Shown: positions 27,090 through 36,804 of the stretch, in pieces
Layout of the letters: every line of letters begins with the position of its first letter
Position numbering within the stretch: position 1 is the stretch's first letter
Assembly: GCA_024408075.1 (NCBI GenBank)
Contig: JAKSVK010000007.1
Coordinates: 1-59,339 of the forward strand
Direction of reading: 5' to 3'
Source of the DNA: Bacilli bacterium
GTDB taxonomy: Bacteria; Bacillota_I; Bacilli_A; RFN20; CAG-826
Length of the DNA stretch: 59,339 bases
Made by a program: the position numbers and the translations under genes
Notes under the pieces: generated by a model
The model's database searches: none
What the model was told of the DNA's origin: nothing
The model's input: only the letters and a program-made list of their open reading frames with translations

Positions 27090-28456
27090 TAAATTTCTTT
27101 TCCTCTCATTTCTTTAATCTTCTTATCATATTCATGGATTTTGTTATATTCATCTTCCCAGAACTTCATCTCTCTCATAGAGTCGAGATATTTTTGAGAA
27201 TATCCAAATTTTAACCAGTCTTTTTCTTTTTGTGTGAACAAGACTTCTTTAGCTTCTTTTCCACGTGTATCTAAAACTTTAGAAGTATCTGCACCTGCGA
27301 ATACGTCTAAGAACCATCTATCTAAGACGTTAGGTGTAACTTCAAGTTCACGATTATGAAGATCTTCCATAACTGATGGATATCTATCAAAGCTATCTGT
27401 AGCAATAGTAACTACGTTATCTTGAGGTCCAAGTTTTAAATATTTAGCCATCTTAATAGCACCTAAGATGTTACAAATTCCTGAAACACCAAAGTAGTTA
27501 ACCATTTCTTGAGCAACTTTCTTATCTACTCCATGTTTTACTAAAATATCAGTTCCTTCATGGATAACAGCTAAACCACGGACACAATCTTCATCAATAA
27601 TTTGAGTAATGAAGTCAGTAGTTAAAACGTTATGAATTAAGGTAATCATTTTATCTCCGATACCTTCAATTCTATGTTGTCCAAGTCCACCATTAGTTAA
27701 TGTTGAACATTCATGTGGTTCAAGAGCGACAACTTTACATTCTGGGAATGCAACTTTGATTTGATCACCTGCTGCTAAAGTTCCAGCACTACCTGGAGCA
27801 CTACAGAAACAAGCAATTCTTTCATTACCAATTCCTTTAACAGCTTCAATACATGAATTACCTGTAACATGTCTATGGAAACGGTAGTTTGGTAAAAGTT
27901 CAAATTGAGCTAAGGTTCTATTTTTAGGATCTTTCTTAAGTTCATATGTTCTTTCAAGAGTTAAAATAACATCACTTTCACTTCCTGGAGTTAAATCAAG
28001 TTTTGCTCCATATTTTGAAATTCTTTGATATCTCTCTTTAGACATATTATCTGGCATAATGACAATTGCGTCATACTTCATTAAGTTAGTAATATAACTA
28101 ACTCCAATACCAAAGTTACCAGTACTTGGTCCTAAAATTGTGTGTTTACCTGGAACAATTTCCTTATCAACACAACCTTCAATTAAAGTTGAATAAGCAG
28201 GTCCAACTTTATGAGATCCACTTGGGAAATATTTACCAAGTAGAACAACAATATTTGCTTCAACACCTGTTAAAGCTTTAGGAAGAACGATCTTGTTAAC
28301 TTCGTTTTTCTCATTTTTCCAGGTAATGTTGAATAAATTGATTGGATCTAATTCATTTTCAGCTTTTGCTTTTAAAGCTTTCTTTCTTACTTCTGGATCT
28401 TGATGGTTTGGGTTCAACATTTCATCGTATGTTGGACCAAATGGAATTTTTGACAT
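27089..28456 (-). CDS. Fold-type II PLP enzyme, cysteine-synthase-like (455 aa)
   Basis: [11 protein letters not shown] places the PLP-binding Lys at 83 and [12 protein letters not shown] (109-120) is the substrate or phosphate loop, as in cysteine synthase and threonine dehydratase relatives. It is about 100 residues longer than cysteine synthases and has no CBS domain. Classical YgeX (diaminopropionate ammonia-lyase, about 400 residues) carries a different lysine motif, so I do not call it YgeX, although the position (next to ygeY and ygeW) is the same. It probably performs a beta-elimination or replacement on a diaminopropionate-like purine fragment. Preceded by AAAAGGAGTG. Confidence 0.75.
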   Translation of the reverse strand: MSKIPFGPTYDEMLNPNHQDPEVRKKALKAKAENELDPINLFNITWKNEKNEVNKIVLPKALTGVEANIVVLLGKYFPSGSHKVGPAYSTLIEGCVDKEIVPGKHTILGPSTGNFGIGVSYITNLMKYDAIVIMPDNMSKERYQRISKYGAKLDLTPGSESDVILTLERTYELKKDPKNRTLAQFELLPNYRFHRHVTGNSCIEAVKGIGNERIACFCSAPGSAGTLAAGDQIKVAFPECKVVALEPHECSTLTNGGLGQHRIEGIGDKMITLIHNVLTTDFITQIIDEDCVRGLAVIHEGTDILVKHGVDKKVAQEMVNYFGVSGICNILGAIKMAKYLKLGPQDNVVTIATDSFDRYPSVMEDLHNRELEVTPNVLDRWFLDVFAGADTSKVLDTRGKEAKEVLFTQKEKDWLKFGYSQKYLDSMREMKFWEDEYNKIHEYDKKIKEMRGKEI

Positions 28457-28458
28457 AT

Positions 28459-29703
28459 TTAAATCACTCCTTTTCCTTTTAAGTAAATGTCTAACTTGTT
28501 TATATCCGGAGACAAAAGTTCCGGTTTCTTAATTGCCTTTTGGGCATTATTAGGATCTTTTAATCCATTTCCAGTAATAATTACTGTAACTGATTCATCT
28601 TTACTGATGATGCCTTCTTTAATGGCTTTTTGTAAGCCTGCAACAGAAGCAACTGCCGCTGGTTCACCAAATATGCCTTCTGTACGTCCTAATAGGCTCA
28701 TAGCGGCGATTATGTCCTCGTCTGGTACAGAAATCCATGCCCCAGAAGAATTCTTCACTGCACGCAGTGCTTTATTAGGGTTTCTAGGAATTCCAACAGC
28801 GATAGAGTCTGCGATAGTATTTTCTTCACATTCTTCTAAAGCACTGTTTTTCTTACTAGCAACAACAAAAGGTTCACATCCTGAAGATTGAACACCAAGG
28901 ATTTTTGGAATACGGTCTATTAAACCTAATTTATGCAATTCATAAAATCCTTTATAAACTCCTCCGATTGTACATCCATCTCCTACGGAGCAGACAACCC
29001 AATCAGTTGGTTTAAAATCTAATTGTTCAGCAATTTCAAATGAAACCGTTTTCTTTCCTTCAATCATGAATGGATTAATCGCAGCATTACGGTTATACCA
29101 TCCATATTTACTAATAGCTTGTTTTGAAAGAGAGAAGGCAGCTTTATAGTCTCCATCAACAATAATTAATGTTGCTCCATATAAAGAGATTTGGGTAAGT
29201 TTACCAATTGGTGCTCTTTTTGGAACAAAGATAACTGCTGGAAGACCCATATGAGCAGCATGACATGCACAGCTACTTGCTGCATTACCAGTTGAAGAAC
29301 AAGAAATTACTTTTGCTCCTGCTTCAATAGCTTTAAGAACAGCAACTCCACTAGCACGATCTTTGCTACTTCCTGAAGGATTTAATCCATCATCTTTGAT
29401 GTAAAGCTGTTTTAATCCTAGATATTTCTGTAAGTTATTGGATTTATTTAATGGTGTCCATCCAATTCTTAACATTTCGCCGATATGGTCTTTTTCAATA
29501 CCCATTAATGGATAATATCTCCACATTGAATAGTCTTTACAATTCTTAAAGTAATCTTTAGTAAGAACTTCCCTTAAAGCATCGTAATCATACTCAATAT
29601 CAAGAATTCCTTTTTCACCACATAAAGGACAAGTTAAATCAACTTCATCTGGTTTAAAGAACTTTCCACATATCGTACAACGATATCCTTTAATATAATT
29701 CAT
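28459..29703 (-). CDS. Threonine-synthase-like PLP enzyme with zinc ribbon (414 aa)
   Basis: Cys9-X2-Cys12 and Cys25-X2-Cys28 form an N-terminal zinc ribbon. The PLP lysine lies in GSSKDRASG (Lys114), and SSTGNAASSCA gives the phosphate loop. This is the threonine-synthase family layout. No thrB, thrA or lysC homologue is nearby. Its setting between PLP, YgeY and molybdenum-hydroxylase genes suggests a catabolic role rather than threonine synthesis. With the gene at 27089 it may form the pair of PLP enzymes seen in some Bacillota purine clusters. Function is inferred from context. Confidence 0.75.
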   Translation of the reverse strand: MNYIKGYRCTICGKFFKPDEVDLTCPLCGEKGILDIEYDYDALREVLTKDYFKNCKDYSMWRYYPLMGIEKDHIGEMLRIGWTPLNKSNNLQKYLGLKQLYIKDDGLNPSGSSKDRASGVAVLKAIEAGAKVISCSSTGNAASSCACHAAHMGLPAVIFVPKRAPIGKLTQISLYGATLIIVDGDYKAAFSLSKQAISKYGWYNRNAAINPFMIEGKKTVSFEIAEQLDFKPTDWVVCSVGDGCTIGGVYKGFYELHKLGLIDRIPKILGVQSSGCEPFVVASKKNSALEECEENTIADSIAVGIPRNPNKALRAVKNSSGAWISVPDEDIIAAMSLLGRTEGIFGEPAAVASVAGLQKAIKEGIISKDESVTVIITGNGLKDPNNAQKAIKKPELLSPDINKLDIYLKGKGVI

Positions 29704-29717
29704 CGCTTCTCCTTTCT

Positions 29718-30554
29718 TTATTTGATTGAGTCAATAAATGACTTTAATAAATTAATTGCTACTTTTCGTTTATATTCTTTATTACTTCTTTGATCAGTAA
29801 CAGGTTCAATTAATTGATTGTAGTCATTTACAATTTCATCCTTTTTATTTTTAAGTTCATCGATAGTTAAACCAATGTACTTACTTTCAACTTGTTTACT
29901 TCTAACAGGTTTAATAGAAACACAGCCTAAAGCAATTCTGAAATCAGATATTTTATTATTAGAAGTTTTATACGCACCTAGGAATGTAACTTTTGAAATA
30001 GATTCTGCTTTTCTAGAACCAACTTTTCTCCATAAATATTTGTGATCAGTAAGTGGAACAATGATTTCAGTAACCATCTCATTAGGTTTTCTATCAGTCT
30101 TTTTAAATCCAATTAAATAATCATCAACAGAGATTTCTCTTTTATTATCTTTACTTTGTAAAACTAATCTAGCATCTAACAAAATTAAAGGAACTGTCCC
30201 ATCTGCAGCAGGTGATGCATTATTAATATTTCCGGTTAAAGTAGCCATATTTCTAATACTTGGAGATGCAATTTCGACAAAAACATTTTTTAACATAGTT
30301 GGGACAAATTTGCTTTCAATCATTGAAATATACTTAGTATTTGCTCCAATATGTAATTCATTATTGATAACTTTTATGTAATCTAAACCTTCAATTTGAG
30401 ATGTGAATAAAACATCCTTTTTAAATGTAGGGAGTAAGCCGCTGCTTCGATGATTTTGCACCATTAAATCAGTACCACCAGCAAGGATATAACAATCATG
30501 TTCAAATAATATTTTCAAAGCTTCTTCTAAAGAAGTAGGAATATAACTATTCAT
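29718..30554 (-). CDS. Molybdenum hydroxylase FAD-binding subunit, set 1 (278 aa)
   Basis: ILAGGTDLMV (about 18-27) and TLTGNINNASPAADG (about 105-120) are the two FAD-contact motifs of the xanthine dehydrogenase medium subunit (XdhB/CoxM type), and length fits. It would pass electrons from the 2Fe-2S subunit to an acceptor. It overlaps the upstream 2Fe-2S gene by 8 bases, so the subunits are made together. Confidence 0.88.
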   Translation of the reverse strand: MNSYIPTSLEEALKILFEHDCYILAGGTDLMVQNHRSSGLLPTFKKDVLFTSQIEGLDYIKVINNELHIGANTKYISMIESKFVPTMLKNVFVEIASPSIRNMATLTGNINNASPAADGTVPLILLDARLVLQSKDNKREISVDDYLIGFKKTDRKPNEMVTEIIVPLTDHKYLWRKVGSRKAESISKVTFLGAYKTSNNKISDFRIALGCVSIKPVRSKQVESKYIGLTIDELKNKKDEIVNDYNQLIEPVTDQRSNKEYKRKVAINLLKSFIDSIK

Positions 30555-31014
30555 GTTTACCTCCTTTGCTTGCGTCTTTTACTGCATTAACAATTGCTTG
30601 ATATCCAGTACATCTACAAATATTTCCGGATAATGCTAAACGAATTTCTTCTTCACTAGGATTTGGATTCTTCATAAGTAAAGCGTAGGTTACAATTATC
30701 ATACCAGGAGTACAGAATCCACATTGAGATCCACCCATTTTTGCAAAGCTATTTGCGATGGTTTCATACTCTTTACTTTCTCTAATTCCTTCAATAGTCA
30801 TAACTTGTTTATTCATAACATTAATTACAGGTGTTAGACATGAATCATATGGCATGTTATCAACTAAAACTGAACATGCTCCACATGAACCTTCTCCACA
30901 TCCTTCTTTTGTGCCTGTTAAATGAAGAACATTTCTAAGAACATCTAAAAGTCTCATTGATGGATCAACGTCTACAATTACATCTTTTTTGTTTAAATTG
31001 AACTTTATCTTCAT
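30547..31014 (-). CDS. Molybdenum hydroxylase 2Fe-2S subunit, set 1 (155 aa)
   Basis: Cys39, 44, 47 and 59 (CGEGSCGAC) bind the plant-ferredoxin-type cluster. Cys98, 101, 133 and 135 (CGFC, CRC) bind the second cluster, exactly as in XdhC/CoxS. ATGA overlap with the large subunit gene (31014-31011) uses TGA as a stop. Confidence 0.93.
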   Translation of the reverse strand: MKIKFNLNKKDVIVDVDPSMRLLDVLRNVLHLTGTKEGCGEGSCGACSVLVDNMPYDSCLTPVINVMNKQVMTIEGIRESKEYETIANSFAKMGGSQCGFCTPGMIIVTYALLMKNPNPSEEEIRLALSGNICRCTGYQAIVNAVKDASKGGKHE

Positions 31015-33101
31015 TTTTCTAAAATCTCCATCAAATATTCTGGATTTGCAGGTATTTTATAGATTTTTTCCTTGATTGCTTGCTCGATTGCAATGCATAC
31101 TGCAGGTGCTCCACCAACGAAGGTTAGCTCACCAGCACCCTTTGCACCAAAGGCACCATATTTAAATGGATTATCAATAAAAGCTGTATGCATTTTTGGT
31201 GCATCCATCGAAGTAGGAACAATATAATCAGACATCGTTTTTTGTCTAAATTCACCATTGGCCATTTCTTCAACTTCTAAATATCCATAACCAAGCCCTT
31301 GAAGGATGCCTCCATCCGCTTGTCCAACTAAAATTCTTTCATCTATAGCATGGCCAACATCATAAACTGACCAAGTTTCTTCAACATGTACTTCGTAGGT
31401 TATTGGGTCAAAACTAACTTCGACAACATTTACTCCCCATGCATATCCTGGATAAGCATCACCTTGCATGGTAGCTTCATCCCAGTGTATATAATCAGGA
31501 CCAACATAAGGTTCTATAATTTCTTGTTCTTTACCGCTAACCCAAATATCTTTAAGGTGTTGTGCTGCTTTAGCAGCTAATCCACCAACGATAATAATTG
31601 TTCTACTTGCAGCAGTAGGACCAGTTGATAATGTTTTATCAGTATCTGGAGCATCATAAATTACATGATCTTCAGGAATTCCTAATGTATCTACAACAAT
31701 ACGTTTAAGTGTAGTTCTATTACCTTGTCCAAAATCAACTTGTGATGTATAAAATGTAACAATATCATTCTTATCTTTTCTAATAATTAGTTTGGCTTTT
31801 ATTAAATCTGATTCTCCACTACCGGTAAATCCACATCCGTGTAAGAAATATGACATTCCAATGCCTCTATAAGAGTTTGGCTTAGAGTATTCTTTTTCTT
31901 TTCTATCATAATCAGACATCTCTTTTGCTTTAACAATAAGCTCTTTTAGAATAATCTTGTCTCTAAATTTACCATTAGTAGATGTCGTATCACCTGTTTC
32001 AACTAAATATTGATTCTTATATAAAACTCCTGGATAACGGAATTTCTTTGCTACGTGTGCTAAAAACATTTCTATTGCAAATATTGATTGAGGAGAACCA
32101 AATCCTCTAAATGCTGCACTTGGAATCTTATTAGTAATATAAGCATCACCAGAAATATGGACATAATCAAACTTATAAGTATTAGTTGCAGCTATTAATG
32201 CACGTGATAAGACAACTCCTGAACAACCAATATATGCTCCAGCATCTAGTGAAACATGAATATCTAATGCTCTAATTTTTCCTTTTTTATCAATAAGTGC
32301 ACTTATAGTGGTCTCACTAGGATGTCTTTTGGTTGTAAAGGAAATATCTTCTTTACGATCAAATACCATCTTTATTGGTTTTTTAATTTTTACTAATGCT
32401 GTTGCAAGTTGAGCACCCATTAAAGATGGATAATGTTCTTTGCCACCAAAAGCTCCTCCAACAGCAGGTTGAATAACTCTTACTTTATCTTCTGGATAGC
32501 CTAGTGTTCTGCATATTGCTTTATGAATATAGAAAGGACATTGCATACTGGCTTTAACAGTAATTTTGTCACCATCTAAATAAACTAACATTCCTTGTGT
32601 TTCTAGATAGACTTGTTCTTGGTATCCAGTTTGAAATTTTTCTGTATAGGATTCAAGGTTTGGATCATTTAAAACAGACTTGTCACCTTTTTCGAAATCT
32701 TTATGAATTGCACTGTTTTTCATATCAAAAACCGGCTCTTTTTCTTCATATTCGATTACTACTTGATCTACTAAATCCAAACAAATCTTCTTATCTTCAC
32801 CAACAATTAAGCCAATAGATTCACCTTTATAATTTATTTCTTTATCAGCAAAAACAGGCCAATCTGAGAAGATAATATTACATACATTTTCCTTAACAAT
32901 ATCTTTAGCAGAAATAAAGTAATATCCTTCTGGTAAAGTTGGTAATTTTATATTAAGGATTTTTCCTTTTGAAATCTTACTTCTAACAGTGACCGCACTT
33001 AAAACACCATCCATTTGAATGTCATCTGTAAAGAGAGCTTTTCCGCTCATCTTTTCTTCATTGTCTACTTTCTTAACTGATGTTTTATACTCTGGTAACA
33101 T
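31011..33101 (-). CDS. Molybdenum hydroxylase large (Moco) subunit, set 1 (696 aa)
   Basis: Xanthine-dehydrogenase-type molybdopterin subunit. It has the a/b hammerhead domain (ALFTDDIQMDGVL near residue 22), GGAFGGKE and AFRGFGSPQ around the molybdenum, and GAKGAGE with the catalytic Glu at 658. At 696 residues it is shorter than the set-2 subunit, so the two sets are not simple recent copies. By context it should hydroxylate a purine. The substrate (xanthine, hypoxanthine or another N-heterocycle) cannot be read from sequence. Confidence 0.9.
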   Translation of the reverse strand: MLPEYKTSVKKVDNEEKMSGKALFTDDIQMDGVLSAVTVRSKISKGKILNIKLPTLPEGYYFISAKDIVKENVCNIIFSDWPVFADKEINYKGESIGLIVGEDKKICLDLVDQVVIEYEEKEPVFDMKNSAIHKDFEKGDKSVLNDPNLESYTEKFQTGYQEQVYLETQGMLVYLDGDKITVKASMQCPFYIHKAICRTLGYPEDKVRVIQPAVGGAFGGKEHYPSLMGAQLATALVKIKKPIKMVFDRKEDISFTTKRHPSETTISALIDKKGKIRALDIHVSLDAGAYIGCSGVVLSRALIAATNTYKFDYVHISGDAYITNKIPSAAFRGFGSPQSIFAIEMFLAHVAKKFRYPGVLYKNQYLVETGDTTSTNGKFRDKIILKELIVKAKEMSDYDRKEKEYSKPNSYRGIGMSYFLHGCGFTGSGESDLIKAKLIIRKDKNDIVTFYTSQVDFGQGNRTTLKRIVVDTLGIPEDHVIYDAPDTDKTLSTGPTAASRTIIIVGGLAAKAAQHLKDIWVSGKEQEIIEPYVGPDYIHWDEATMQGDAYPGYAWGVNVVEVSFDPITYEVHVEETWSVYDVGHAIDERILVGQADGGILQGLGYGYLEVEEMANGEFRQKTMSDYIVPTSMDAPKMHTAFIDNPFKYGAFGAKGAGELTFVGGAPAVCIAIEQAIKEKIYKIPANPEYLMEILEK

Positions 33102-33106
33102 AATTC

Positions 33107-34192
33107 TTAAAATTTAATAGCTTTAGTAGGGCACTTAGATGCACATAATCCACATCTAAAGCATTTATCTTTATTAAATACAGGCTCTCCGTTTTCTCCT
33201 GGTCTAATTGCAAAATATGGACAGTTTCTTTCACACATACCGCAATGAGAACATTGCATAGGATCAACTTTAGGCATGTTGTGTTCATAAGTAACCATAT
33301 TTGTTAAATGTGTATTGATAACATCTTGGACAGATGAGAAACCATATTTAGCTAACTCATTTGGAAGGTCATCAATAATTTTCTTATATAATCCTTTTCC
33401 TCTTAACATAGGTGCTGAAAGCATTCCAACAGCAGAAGCACCAGCTAATAAGAATTCAATAACGTCTTTAGCGGAAGCAACTCCACCAACACCAATAACA
33501 GTTAAACTTGGTTCAGCTTGTTTAATAGTATATACAGTAGCTAAAGCTAAAGGTTTAACAACAGGACCTGACATCCAAACAAAACCTTTATCATTAGAAC
33601 AAGCCATTTGACGTTTCTCAACATCAATAACCATAGAAGGGCCAAGTGAGTTAATAGCAACAACACCATTAGCGCCATTCTCTTTAATGATCTTTGCAAA
33701 GTGTGCTGGATCTGGAATGTGTGGTGAAATTTTCATATAGAAAGGTTTAGTTGTTAAGCTTCTAATTGTTCTAACAACTTCACCCATTTTTTCGTGATCA
33801 GTACCAACGTAGTGACAGCTAACTTCAAATGCATCAGCAAATTTATCAAGCACTGGAATAAGGACTTCCATGTCTTCTTTGGTATAACCAACAGAAAGAA
33901 TTAATGGAGTATCTCCCTTTTTAGCTTTTAATTCAGGAAGGAATTCATTAATCCATTTTTCTTTAGGATATTCTGTCCAAAGTTCACAGTTAAAAATAGC
34001 ATTATTACCTTCTCCAATAATACATGGATGAGGAATGTGAGCATCTTTTGTAGAAATAGTTTTAGCAACTAAACCACCTAAACCTTGGTCTTTAAGCCAA
34101 AGCATTTTTTCAGCATCACCAACAAGTGGTCCTGCAGCAGGCATTAATGGGTTTTTAAGAACTAATCCATCAAATTTTGTCGTTAAATCCAT
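33107..34192 (-). CDS. Dihydroorotate-dehydrogenase-like flavoprotein with two 4Fe-4S clusters (361 aa)
   Basis: TIM-barrel flavoprotein of the DHOD/PreA class: NPLMPAAGPL near the start, GVVAINSLGPS and VIGVGGVASAKDVIEFLLAGA for FMN binding. At the end are two 4Fe-4S motifs, CSHCGMCERNCP (314-325) and CFRCGLCASKCP (344-355). PreA of dihydropyrimidine dehydrogenase has the same plan, but its partner PreT is not present. Within a purine-catabolic operon it may reduce a ring or serve as an electron-handling enzyme. YgfK, the usual flavin/Fe-S member of these clusters, is absent, so it might fill that place (inference). Confidence 0.85.
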   Translation of the reverse strand: MDLTTKFDGLVLKNPLMPAAGPLVGDAEKMLWLKDQGLGGLVAKTISTKDAHIPHPCIIGEGNNAIFNCELWTEYPKEKWINEFLPELKAKKGDTPLILSVGYTKEDMEVLIPVLDKFADAFEVSCHYVGTDHEKMGEVVRTIRSLTTKPFYMKISPHIPDPAHFAKIIKENGANGVVAINSLGPSMVIDVEKRQMACSNDKGFVWMSGPVVKPLALATVYTIKQAEPSLTVIGVGGVASAKDVIEFLLAGASAVGMLSAPMLRGKGLYKKIIDDLPNELAKYGFSSVQDVINTHLTNMVTYEHNMPKVDPMQCSHCGMCERNCPYFAIRPGENGEPVFNKDKCFRCGLCASKCPTKAIKF

Positions 34193-34198
34193 ATCTCT

Positions 34199-35494
34199 TT
34201 ACTCCTTTACACGTTTCCATAATTCAGCGCTAACTTTCTTAGCTTGAACTAGCTCACGTTTAGTCTTTTGTGAAACAAGTAATCCTTTTTTCACTAATAT
34301 TTTGCCATCAACAAATACATCTGTAGGTTTGAAATTTGGAAATAATCCAAAGAATATATGTCCAAATGCATTTGATGAATTCATGTCAGTAAAAGGCTCA
34401 TAATCAACAAGCATAAAATCAGAAACATAATCATGTTCCAATTTTCCAATCTTGATATTTAATCTTCGGCCAACATATGAATAAGCATTATTAATTATAT
34501 CAATAATGTCACCTAAATTCATAGCAGTTGGAGAATTATTTTTTAAATGAGTCAAATAATATGCATTTAAATACTCGGTTGCCATTGATGAAGATAACCC
34601 ATCATTTCCAACCATAACTTTGATACCTTTATCCAAATATTTCTTAATATCTGTGATACCAACAGCATTATTTAAATTGCTGGTAGTATTAACAACCATA
34701 TATGTTTTATTGTTTCTAACAATATCTAATTCATTATCTGAAATATAAACTCCATGAACTATTAAAGAATCTGAGTTTACTAAACCAAATTTATTAAGTC
34801 TTTCAACAATGGTTGTGTTGTATTTATTCTTGCAGTCAACAACATCCATATCACTTTCAGCTACATGAATATGAATTGGATTATTTCCTAACTTCTTAGA
34901 AATCTTTTTTAAAGTTTCATTAGATAAGGACATAGACGCGTGCATTCCAAAAAGTCCTGAATCAAATTCAGAATGTTTTTTATTAATAAACGACATATTT
35001 TCTTTAATACAATCAGCAACATTATATCTATCACTTGTTTCAAAACATAAAATTGATCTAATGCCTACAGTATTGGCTAAACTCTTCTTCAAAGCAGTTA
35101 ATGAACCAACAATTTCAGTACCTGACGCATGATGGTCAATAACTGTTGTGACACCATTAAGTAAGAATTCACTTCCAGCAGCAACTCCAGAATAGTAAGT
35201 AATATTGTTGTCTATTTTAGAGTCTAACTTCCACCACATTTGATCCAAAATTTCTTGGAAGTTATGTGGATTGAATGGAAGAGATAGCCCACGTGCAAAA
35301 ATAGAATAAATATGAGAATGAGCACATACAAAATTAGGTAAAACAAGTTTATTTTTGCCATCTATAATTTGATAGCCTTTATTTTTGAAGTTTTTCATTT
35401 CACCAACTTCAACAATCTTCTTATCAAACACAATATAAGCGTTTTCAATATAAGTCTTGTAATCGTATAATCTTACATTCGTTAAAGCTTTCAT
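34199..35494 (-). CDS. ssnA: SsnA-like amidohydrolase (431 aa)
   Basis: Amidohydrolase-superfamily metalloenzyme of the chlorohydrolase/guanine-deaminase type. Metal ligands are CAHSHIYS (His59, His61), a His in HIHVAESDMD, and an Asp in MVGNDGLSSS. A composite beta domain flanks the barrel. SsnA is part of the ygeW/ygeY/hyuA/xdh purine set in E. coli and gut anaerobes and is expected to deaminate or hydrolyse a purine-derived amide. SD GAGGTGAG precedes ATG 35494. Confidence 0.82.
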   Translation of the reverse strand: MKALTNVRLYDYKTYIENAYIVFDKKIVEVGEMKNFKNKGYQIIDGKNKLVLPNFVCAHSHIYSIFARGLSLPFNPHNFQEILDQMWWKLDSKIDNNITYYSGVAAGSEFLLNGVTTVIDHHASGTEIVGSLTALKKSLANTVGIRSILCFETSDRYNVADCIKENMSFINKKHSEFDSGLFGMHASMSLSNETLKKISKKLGNNPIHIHVAESDMDVVDCKNKYNTTIVERLNKFGLVNSDSLIVHGVYISDNELDIVRNNKTYMVVNTTSNLNNAVGITDIKKYLDKGIKVMVGNDGLSSSMATEYLNAYYLTHLKNNSPTAMNLGDIIDIINNAYSYVGRRLNIKIGKLEHDYVSDFMLVDYEPFTDMNSSNAFGHIFFGLFPNFKPTDVFVDGKILVKKGLLVSQKTKRELVQAKKVSAELWKRVKE

Positions 35495-35505
35495 AAAGTC
35501 TCACC

Positions 35506-36804
35506 TCAATCGCAGTTAATTAACCTTCCTTTATTCTCTATAAATTCACCATTTTTAAGAACAAATTTTCCTCTTACTATAGTAGAAACAACCTTTTGGT
35601 TAACCTCCATATTTTCGTAAACAGAATAGTCTGCTTTCCCGTGCGGTTTTCCAATAATATTTGTCTCATCTTTTACAATTGCAAAATCTGCGCAATTTTC
35701 TAATTTAATTCCATTTTTGTCGTGAAAATTCTCAATATTTCCGACATTTTCACTCATTTTTTCTATTACTTTATCGCCAAATAAAGTGTGCATTACAACA
35801 TATGAATTTTCTATTCCACCAATACCTAATGGATGACCTTTGAGAAGAGGGTGTGATTTTTTATCTGCACTATTAAATGAACAGTGGTCTGTACCAATAG
35901 TATTAATGTTATCAAAATTAACACACATTAATTTTCTTTCTTCTTCACTTCTTAGAGGCGGAGCAAAAGTAAATAGATAACCATTTTCTTTCTTCAACAC
36001 ATCTTTATTAAACACAAAATAGTGTGGGCATGATTCAATGAAAATATTCTTTCCTAGCACATGACCAAATTGTTCTTTTATTTGTTTTAAAGTCTCTCCG
36101 CTAGAACAATGAACCATATATAAATGTCCATCAGTTTCTTTTGCATATTTGCAAAGCTTCAAAGCTTCACTTGTTTCAGATAATGAATTACGAGCATTAC
36201 ATATTTCACTATAAGGAAGTGAATCGTCACGATTAATCATCTCGTCATTTTCTATATGAGCGCAAACAACAAAATTATATTTCTTAGATAACTTAAGTAA
36301 ATCAATAATATCTTTATCATAAGTTCTACGATGAGTCTCAGAATAAGTTGTGAACAACTTAATCGTGTTCATACCTAATTCTTTCATCTTTTTTACATAT
36401 TCTTCAAGATCACCTTCAGGTTCTCTTATACATGCATGAAAGTGATAATCAACATTACATTTTTCAGCTAATGCTTTTCTTTCATAAAATGATTTTTCTA
36501 ACTCTTCAGCATTTCTTGTAGGATCTAAAAAATCAATAATGGTTGTTACACCGCCATAAGCAGCGCTTTTTGAACCATAATAAAAGTCATCCACTGAAGT
36601 AACTGTTCCACAATAAAGTTCAAAATGAACATGCGGATCAATAAGTCCAGGAAGCACTTTTAAACCAGATGCATCATAAACTTCTTTTGCATCTATTTCT
36701 TTCATACCAATATAAGTAATTTTTCCTTGGGAAACACCTATATTAGTTTTAACAAATTTGTGGTCAATATAAGCAAGACCATTTTTGATCAATAGATCGT
36801 ACAT
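35506..36804 (-). CDS. hyuA: Dihydropyrimidinase/hydantoinase-like cyclic amidohydrolase (432 aa)
   Basis: HVH (58-60) and Lys149 in NTIKLFTTY, the carboxylated lysine, with CAHIEND (His183), MVHCSSGE and IGTDHCSF, give the complete binuclear-metal set of hydantoinase/allantoinase/dihydroorotase-class enzymes. The family opens five- or six-membered cyclic amides; HyuA occurs in the anaerobic purine clusters. Stop of the upstream gene directly abuts its start (TAAATG). Exact ring substrate unknown. Confidence 0.85.
   Translation of the reverse strand: MYDLLIKNGLAYIDHKFVKTNIGVSQGKITYIGMKEIDAKEVYDASGLKVLPGLIDPHVHFELYCGTVTSVDDFYYGSKSAAYGGVTTIIDFLDPTRNAEELEKSFYERKALAEKCNVDYHFHACIREPEGDLEEYVKKMKELGMNTIKLFTTYSETHRRTYDKDIIDLLKLSKKYNFVVCAHIENDEMINRDDSLPYSEICNARNSLSETSEALKLCKYAKETDGHLYMVHCSSGETLKQIKEQFGHVLGKNIFIESCPHYFVFNKDVLKKENGYLFTFAPPLRSEEERKLMCVNFDNINTIGTDHCSFNSADKKSHPLLKGHPLGIGGIENSYVVMHTLFGDKVIEKMSENVGNIENFHDKNGIKLENCADFAIVKDETNIIGKPHGKADYSVYENMEVNQKVVSTIVRGKFVLKNGEFIENKGRLINCD

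Noticed and set aside
27089-28456. Calling this gene ygeX
   Set aside because: The lysine motif (SGSHKVG) and length do not match diaminopropionate ammonia-lyase; position alone is not enough.
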